A DNA stretch of 7,042 nucleotides from CAYLZW01 sp964388085 (GTDB lineage Bacteria > Myxococcota > UBA727 > CAYLZW01), in NCBI GenBank assembly GCA_964388085.1, contig CAYLZW010000293.1:1-7042 (forward strand). The letters are read 5' to 3'. The notes below the pieces were generated by a model, which saw nothing but the letters and a program-made list of their open reading frames with translations, made no database searches and was not told the DNA's origin. How positions within the stretch are numbered: position 1 is the stretch's first letter; each line of letters starts with the position of its first letter. Both the position numbers and the translations under genes were made by a program. This document shows positions 5,195 to 7,042 of the stretch, one piece after another.

Positions 5195-7042
5195 ATGCTC
5201 GCGAAGGTCATCGAGCTCTCCGTTCGCCATCCCTTCGCCGTCGTCGGCGCGTGGGCGCTGATCGCCGTGCTCGGCGTCGCCTCGTTTCTGCAGCTACCGC
5301 TCGACGCCTTCCCCGACACGACGCCCGTGCAGGTGCAGGTGAACACCGTGGCGCCGGCCCTCTCTCCCCTCGAGGTGGAGCGTCAGCTCACGTTGCCCGT
5401 CGAGCAGTCCATCTCGGGGCTGCCTGGCCTCCGGGAGGTGCGCTCGATCTCGAAGTTCGGCCTCTCGCAGGTGGTGGCGGTGTTCGACGACGACACCGAG
5501 ATCTATCTCGCGCGCCAGGTCGTGCAGGAGCGGCTCTCGTCGCTGCGCCTGCCGCAAGGAGCGAGCGCGCCGACGCTCGGCCCCGTCGCTACCGGCCTCG
5601 GCGAGGTCTTTCACTACCTCGTCAGCGGTGAGGGCAAGAGCCTCAGCGAGCTGCGGACGCTGCAGGACTGGGTCATCAAACCGCAGCTGCGCTCGGTGCC
5701 AGGCGTCGCCGAGGTGAACAGCTGGGGCGGTTTCTCCCGCCAGGTCCACGTCGTCATCGATCCGTTGGCGCTCGAGAAGCACGGGCTCACGCTCGCCGAG
5801 CTGATCGAGGCCATCGAGATGAACAACGAGAGCGCCGGCGGCGGCGTGCTCTCGCGCGGCGGAGAGGCCCAGCTCGTGCGCGGCATGGGCCTGCTCGAGA
5901 GCGCCGACGACCTCGAGCACGTCGTGGTGCGCTCGGAGGGCGGCGTGCCGCTGCTGCTGCGGGACGTCGCCCGCGTCGAGGAAGGACATGACATCCGGCG
6001 CGGCGCAGTCACCGCCGACGGCGCTGGCGAGGCGGTGCTCGGGCTCGGCTTCATGCTCCTCGGCGAGAACAGCCGCGACGTCACGACAGCGCTGCGGGCC
6101 CGCCTCACGGCTGTGCAGAAGACGCTGCCCGACGGTGTGCGCGCGGAGGTGGTCTACGACCGCACCGCGCTCATCGACCACGTGCTCGAGACCGTGCAGA
6201 AGAACCTGTTCGAGGGCGCGCTGCTCGTCATCGCAATCCTGTTCCTGTTCCTCGGCAACGTGCGCGCGGGCCTTATCGTGGCGTCCGCCATCCCGCTGTC
6301 GATGCTGGTCGCCTTCGACCTCATGCTGCGCGCGGGCGTGGCCGGCAGCCTCATGAGCCTCGGCGCCATCGACTTCGGTTTGCTCGTCGACAGCTCCGTC
6401 ATCCAGGTGGAGAACTGCAGCAAGCGCCTCGCGGAGGACAGCTCCGGCCGCTCGCGCGCGGACATCGTGCGCGACGCCTGCCTCGAGGTGCGCCGTCCGA
6501 CGCTGTTCGGCGAGCTCATCATCCTCGTCGTCTACCTGCCGATCCTCACGCTCACCGGCATCGAAGGGAAGATGTTCCGCCCCATGGCGCTGACGGTCAT
6601 CTTCGCGCTGCTCGGCTCGCTGCTCATCTCGGTGACGCTCATGCCGGCGCTCTCGCGCTTGTTTCTCCGCCGGCGCCCTCCTGGGCGAGGACTCGCCGAC
6701 GGCGACGCGAAGGGCAGCTCCGATCCATGGATCGTCCTGCAGCTTCGGCGCCTCTACCGCCCGCTGCTCGAGCGCGCGCTGAACGCCCGTGCGCTCGTGC
6801 TCGTGCTCGCCCTCGTCGTCGCTGGCAACGGCCTGTTCGTCGCCAGCCGGCTCGGCAGCGAGTTCGTTCCGCAGCTCTCGGAGGGCGCGCTGGCCATCAA
6901 CACCATTCGCCTCGCGAGCGTGTCTCTCGAGGAGTCGGTGCGCTACGGCACGCAGATCGAGCGCGCGCTCTTGCAGGCGTTTCCCGACGAGCGCGTAGGC
7001 GAAATAGCCCGCGTTTCTGGTGACCCCGCGAAGTATGGCATG
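5195..7042 (+). CDS. czcA: Heavy-metal RND pump (CzcA/CusA family), N-terminal part
   Basis: Inner-membrane proton-driven exporter of the HME-RND family; 616 residues are present and the frame runs off the right edge (full members are about 1,040). Visible are the first helix (about 12-30), the porter-domain motifs FPDTTPVQVQVNT, SPLEVERQLTLPVE and GLPGLREVRSISKFGLSQV, then helices 2-4 with GSLMSLGAIDFGLLVDSSVIQVEN. D393, D399 and E406 match CzcA D402, D408 and E415, the proton-relay residues; the Cu/Ag exporter CusA lacks the first Asp. In the second porter half the sequence EGALAINTIRL has Asn where CusA has Met573. This favours divalent metals, though it is inference. The ATG at 5195 follows AGGG and is 8 bases after the adaptor stop, so translation is probably coupled. 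The last ~17 codons diverge from family expectation and from the gene's codon use. Confidence 0.95.
   Translation, partial: MLAKVIELSVRHPFAVVGAWALIAVLGVASFLQLPLDAFPDTTPVQVQVNTVAPALSPLEVERQLTLPVEQSISGLPGLREVRSISKFGLSQVVAVFDDDTEIYLARQVVQERLSSLRLPQGASAPTLGPVATGLGEVFHYLVSGEGKSLSELRTLQDWVIKPQLRSVPGVAEVNSWGGFSRQVHVVIDPLALEKHGLTLAELIEAIEMNNESAGGGVLSRGGEAQLVRGMGLLESADDLEHVVVRSEGGVPLLLRDVARVEEGHDIRRGAVTADGAGEAVLGLGFMLLGENSRDVTTALRARLTAVQKTLPDGVRAEVVYDRTALIDHVLETVQKNLFEGALLVIAILFLFLGNVRAGLIVASAIPLSMLVAFDLMLRAGVAGSLMSLGAIDFGLLVDSSVIQVENCSKRLAEDSSGRSRADIVRDACLEVRRPTLFGELIILVVYLPILTLTGIEGKMFRPMALTVIFALLGSLLISVTLMPALSRLFLRRRPPGRGLADGDAKGSSDPWIVLQLRRLYRPLLERALNARALVLVLALVVAGNGLFVASRLGSEFVPQLSEGALAINTIRLASVSLEESVRYGTQIERALLQAFPDERVGEIARVSGDPAKYGM

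Noticed and set aside
5294..6181. 295-codon minus-strand frame opposite the RND pump
   Set aside because: Shadow of the pump gene, which shows family motifs throughout the same stretch on the plus strand.
1..7042. CRISPR arrays, tRNA or rRNA genes, insertion-sequence ends
   Set aside because: No regularly spaced repeats, RNA gene signatures, transposase reading frame or terminal inverted repeats with target duplications were seen.

Overview
This very GC-rich window, with codons that mostly end in G or C, reads as part of a bacterial heavy-metal resistance locus. The lipoprotein signal peptides and the three-part efflux system point to a Gram-negative cell. The GC content, the gene style and the small Cys-rich protein suggest a myxobacterium-like or related deltaproteobacterial genome; this is inference, as no taxonomic marker is present.

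Layout. On the minus strand, positions 1-1301 hold the N-terminal 433 residues of a metal-transporting P1B-type ATPase. It has a His-rich tail and two heavy-metal-binding (YTCPMHP...CPKCGM) modules; its catalytic half lies outside the window. A divergent spacer of about 200 bp (1302-1503) carries five TACA/TGTA half-sites. On the plus strand follow an apparent operon: a TolC-family outer-membrane channel (1504-2796), a small membrane-anchored Cys-rich protein of unknown function (2924-3313), a small lipoprotein with two C-x2-H...C-x2-C motifs (3473-3790), an HlyD/CzcB-type adaptor whose N-terminus carries the same paired motif (3828-5186), and the first 616 residues of a CzcA/CusA-type RND pump (5195 to the window end).

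How it would work. The ATPase would move metal from cytoplasm to periplasm, and the RND pump, adaptor and channel would move it out of the cell. The lipoprotein and the Cys-rich protein look like periplasmic metal-binding accessories. The pump has the D...D...E transmembrane-4 pattern of divalent-cation exporters rather than the CusA (Cu/Ag) pattern, so the substrate is not settled by the copper-type ATPase next door.

The least ordinary parts are the lipoprotein that is effectively a detached copy of the adaptor's N-terminal extension, the unassigned Cys-rich protein, two strong inverted repeats that split the operon, and an abrupt change in codon use and family similarity in the last ~50 bases.
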